From Alphaproteobacteria bacterium (lineage in GTDB: Bacteria; Pseudomonadota; Alphaproteobacteria; JAEULC01), in assembly GCA_020851015.1 (NCBI GenBank), contig JADZDN010000173.1:1-15262 (forward strand): a DNA stretch of 15,262 nucleotides. Reading direction: 5' to 3'. Below are positions 13,930-15,262 of this stretch, in pieces. Made by a program: the position numbers and the translations under genes. A model generated the notes under the pieces. That model had not been told where the DNA came from, searched no databases, and saw nothing but the letters and a program-made list of their open reading frames with translations. The number at the start of each line of letters is the position of its first letter. Position 1 is the stretch's first letter.

Positions 13930-14502
13930 TTATTTCCGCGAGCTGGTTTCAGGTCTTTTCGCTTTTTTGTCGCGCACCCAAGGCGGCCCGGCGCGCTCGA
14001 TTCGCCGATAGACCGGGCAGGCCTCGTGATGCGCGCCCGGCAGGTAGCCGAGGCTCATCAGGAACTCGCCCACCACCTCGCCGCCCGTGAAGCGGAACGT
14101 CTTCTTGAACAGCTTCACCCACGCGTCCTTGTCCTGCGGGTGATGGGCGTCGAGCCATTGCGCGAAGCCACCATGGCTCGCGCGCAGCGCCTGGATACGC
14201 CTGGCGTTGTCGATGATCGACTCCACCTTCAGCCGGTTGCGGATGATGTTCGCGTCCTCGAGCAGCCGCGCGATCTGCCGTTCGCCGTAGCGTGCCACCT
14301 TGTCGACCTCGAACGCATCGAACGCCGCGTTCATGCCCCGGCGCTTCTTGAGCACGATCAGCCAGCTCAAGCCCGCCTGCATGATCTCCAGCGCCAGACG
14401 CTCGAACAGCACGCGCTCGTCCTTGGACGGGAAGCCGTACTCGGTGTCGTGGTAGGGCCCGTGGAACTCGTGGCCGGGGGCGATCTTGCAGTAACCGGAC
14501 AT
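13930..14502 (-). CDS. tag: DNA-3-methyladenine glycosylase I
   Basis: Base-excision repair enzyme removing 3-methyladenine from alkylated DNA. The 190 residues fit the family. Zinc-site residues are C5 (MSGYC), H18 (YHDTEYG) and the HHEACPVY segment (H and C) near residue 166. The substrate-pocket helix is LEIMQAGLSWLIVLKKR with E39 and W46, followed by DANIIRNRLKVESIIDNA and FRFTGGEVVGEFLMSLGYLPGAH. Compared with E. coli Tag it has a shorter loop before the FKKTFRF segment and a basic tail DKKAKRPETSSRK. AAGGAG lies 12 nt upstream of the ATG. It is convergent with the small RNA. Confidence 0.93.
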   Translation of the reverse strand: MSGYCKIAPGHEFHGPYHDTEYGFPSKDERVLFERLALEIMQAGLSWLIVLKKRRGMNAAFDAFEVDKVARYGERQIARLLEDANIIRNRLKVESIIDNARRIQALRASHGGFAQWLDAHHPQDKDAWVKLFKKTFRFTGGEVVGEFLMSLGYLPGAHHEACPVYRRIERAGPPWVRDKKAKRPETSSRK

Positions 14503-14535
14503 TGGTCTACCTAGCTCCTTGGCTCCGCCAAGTCG

Positions 14536-14568
14536 TCATGGCCGGGCTTGTCCCGGCCATCCACGTCG
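14536..14568 (+). repeat. palindromic dispersed repeat (MAGLVPAIHV type), copy A
   Basis: Contains ATGGCCGGG (14538-14546), loop CTTGT, CCCGGCCAT (14552-14560), then CCACGTCG. Translated, it reads VMAGLVPAIHV, a spurious peptide typical of this alphaproteobacterial intergenic repeat. A 25-bp part (14544-14568) recurs inverted at 14888-14912. Confidence 0.85.
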
Positions 14569-14582
14569 AGGCAGCGGCGACA

Positions 14583-14870
14583 TCAGGCCAGCAAGTCATG
14601 AAGGTCTGCCCAAGCAGGATTCATCCCGATGATCAAATTGACCTTCCAAGCTCGCGACCAGTGCTTTACCGACTTCTCGCGCTGAATTGCATCCCGAATG
14701 TCATCGAAACGCTCGTAGTAGACCAGCCGCTTCAGGCCATAACGTTTGGTAAATCCCTCGACTAGCCCTTCTCGATGCTCGTAGATGCGCCGTGGGAGAT
14801 TGCTGGTCACACCCACATAGAGCGGACCATTTGCCTTGCTGGTCATGATGTAGAGCCAACCGCCGGCCAT
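14583..14870 (-). CDS. small GIY-YIG nuclease-domain protein
   Basis: A 95-residue stand-alone GIY-YIG domain of the UvrC-C/SLX1-like kind. The signature strands are LYIM (6-9) and LYVGVTSN (17-24); the catalytic Arg is R28 in NLPRRIYEHR and the metal-binding Glu is E64 in AIQRE. The end WSRAWKVNLIIGMNPAWADLHD is typical of this common small family, whose cellular role is poorly known. The ATG at 14868-14870 was chosen because it starts the family fold (MAGGWLYIM); a longer frame upstream runs through repeats. No Shine-Dalgarno is clear. The gene is bracketed by inverted palindromic repeats at 14544-14568 and 14888-14912. Confidence 0.88.
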   Translation of the reverse strand: MAGGWLYIMTSKANGPLYVGVTSNLPRRIYEHREGLVEGFTKRYGLKRLVYYERFDDIRDAIQREKSVKHWSRAWKVNLIIGMNPAWADLHDLLA

Positions 14871-14887
14871 GCTGCCGGCACTCTGGC

Positions 14888-14912
14888 CGACGTGGATGGC
14901 CGGGACAAGCCC
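14888..14912 (-). repeat. dispersed palindromic repeat, copy B, inverted
   Basis: CGACGTGGATGGCCGGGACA and the five following bases are the exact complement of 14544-14568. The far arm of the palindrome has decayed (ATGGCTGT instead of GGCCATGA). It lies 17 bp upstream of the GIY-YIG start. Confidence 0.85.
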
Positions 14913-14957
14913 ATGGCTGTCCGGTTCGCGGCGGACGATGCGCCCTTCATTTTTTGT

Positions 14958-14994
14958 GTCCCCCCTCCCCTTGCGGGAGGGGTTGGGGGAGGGG
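14958..14994 (+). repeat. C-run/G-run palindromic element, copy D
   Basis: GTCCCCCCTCCCCTTGCG at 14958-14975 is followed by GGAGGGG and GGGGGAGGGG. The 18-bp part recurs inverted at 15240-15257. It is a noncoding dispersed element. Confidence 0.75.
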
Positions 14995-15040
14995 ATCTTC
15001 GCCACCGTCCGGGAGGCGCGGCACGCCTGGCGCGCGAAAA

Positions 15041-15176
15041 ACCACGAAGGCATCAAGACACCAAGGCAAGAACGACGCTTTGCCCCCACCGCACGCCATG
15101 ACGGACACCTGGCCGGCGATGCCGTGGCGGCATCGCGGTTCAAGTCTTCTTGGCGCCTTGGTGTCTTGGTGATTTC
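15041..15176. repeat. inverted pair of CACCAAG-type repeats
   Basis: AAGACACCAAGGC (within 15041-15066) and its inverted counterpart GCCTTGGTGTCTT (within 15146-15176) enclose about 80 bp. They belong to the same family as 5474-5539 and 6391-6409. The whole gene-free end 14871-15262 holds only such repeats; I see no coding sequence in it. Confidence 0.65.
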
Positions 15177-15222
15177 TGGATAGAAGGCGAACCGACGCGT
15201 GACGACGGCGCGCGCGGCCCCC

Positions 15223-15257
15223 GCCCCCTAACCCCCCCCCGCAAGGGGAGGGGGGAC
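15223..15257 (-). repeat. C-run/G-run palindromic element, copy E, inverted relative to copy D
   Basis: CGCAAGGGGAGGGGGGAC at 15240-15257 is the exact complement of 14958-14975. Copies D and E thus form an outer inverted repeat around the CACCAAG pair. Confidence 0.75.
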
Positions 15258-15262
15258 CGCAC

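Noticed and set aside
14502..14765. 87-codon plus-strand frame containing VMAGLVPAIHV
   Set aside because: The peptide is the known spurious translation of a dispersed palindrome, and the rest is antisense to the GIY-YIG gene.
15181..15262. Intrinsic terminator at the right end
   Set aside because: The G/C-run palindrome lacks a T run on either strand and matches a dispersed repeat.

Overview
This window is GC-rich with strong G/C wobble preference and looks like an alphaproteobacterium, probably Rhodospirillales- or Hyphomicrobiales-like. The reasons are the rpiB-glyA-nrdR-rib gene order, a Ros/MucR regulator, and intergenic repeats of the type whose translation reads MAGLVPAIHV. No strain or genus is assigned.

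Layout. (1) Positions 1-1916, minus strand: ribD, ribE and the 5' part of ribH, the late steps of riboflavin synthesis. (2) Positions 1913-6275, minus strand: four genes lie between nrdR and ribD, where alphaproteobacteria usually have nothing. They are a stand-alone AAA ATPase that overlaps ribD by ATGA, a PLP-dependent trans-sulfuration enzyme, a BluB-type 5,6-dimethylbenzimidazole synthase (it consumes FMNH2, a riboflavin product) and a 1-Cys peroxiredoxin. The ATPase gene has a symmetric GAGTTTA repeat array over its likely promoter. (3) Positions 6558-8815, minus strand: rpiB-glyA-nrdR operon with a likely promoter at 8870-8899. (4) Positions 9215-9661, plus strand: a Ros/MucR-family regulator lacking two of four zinc ligands, transcribed divergently from rpiB. 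(5) Positions 9673-12201, minus strand: a probable four-gene unit (60-aa membrane protein, secreted hypothetical, MFS transporter, ICMT-like methyltransferase). (6) Positions 12341-13633, plus strand: an AzgA-type NCS2 purine permease with a structured leader. (7) Positions 13668-13863, plus strand: a probable unannotated small RNA with its own promoter, three hairpins and a strong intrinsic terminator. (8) Positions 13930-15262: tag (3-methyladenine glycosylase I), then a small GIY-YIG protein bracketed by inverted copies of a palindromic repeat, then about 390 bp of nested inverted repeats with no gene.

Most promising for new biology are the small RNA at 13703-13863, the AAA ATPase with its GAGTTTA operator wired into the riboflavin genes, the GIY-YIG gene between inverted palindromes, and the rpiB leader in which a hairpin appears to bring a distant Shine-Dalgarno sequence to working distance. 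All functional statements come from reading motifs by eye; no database search was run.
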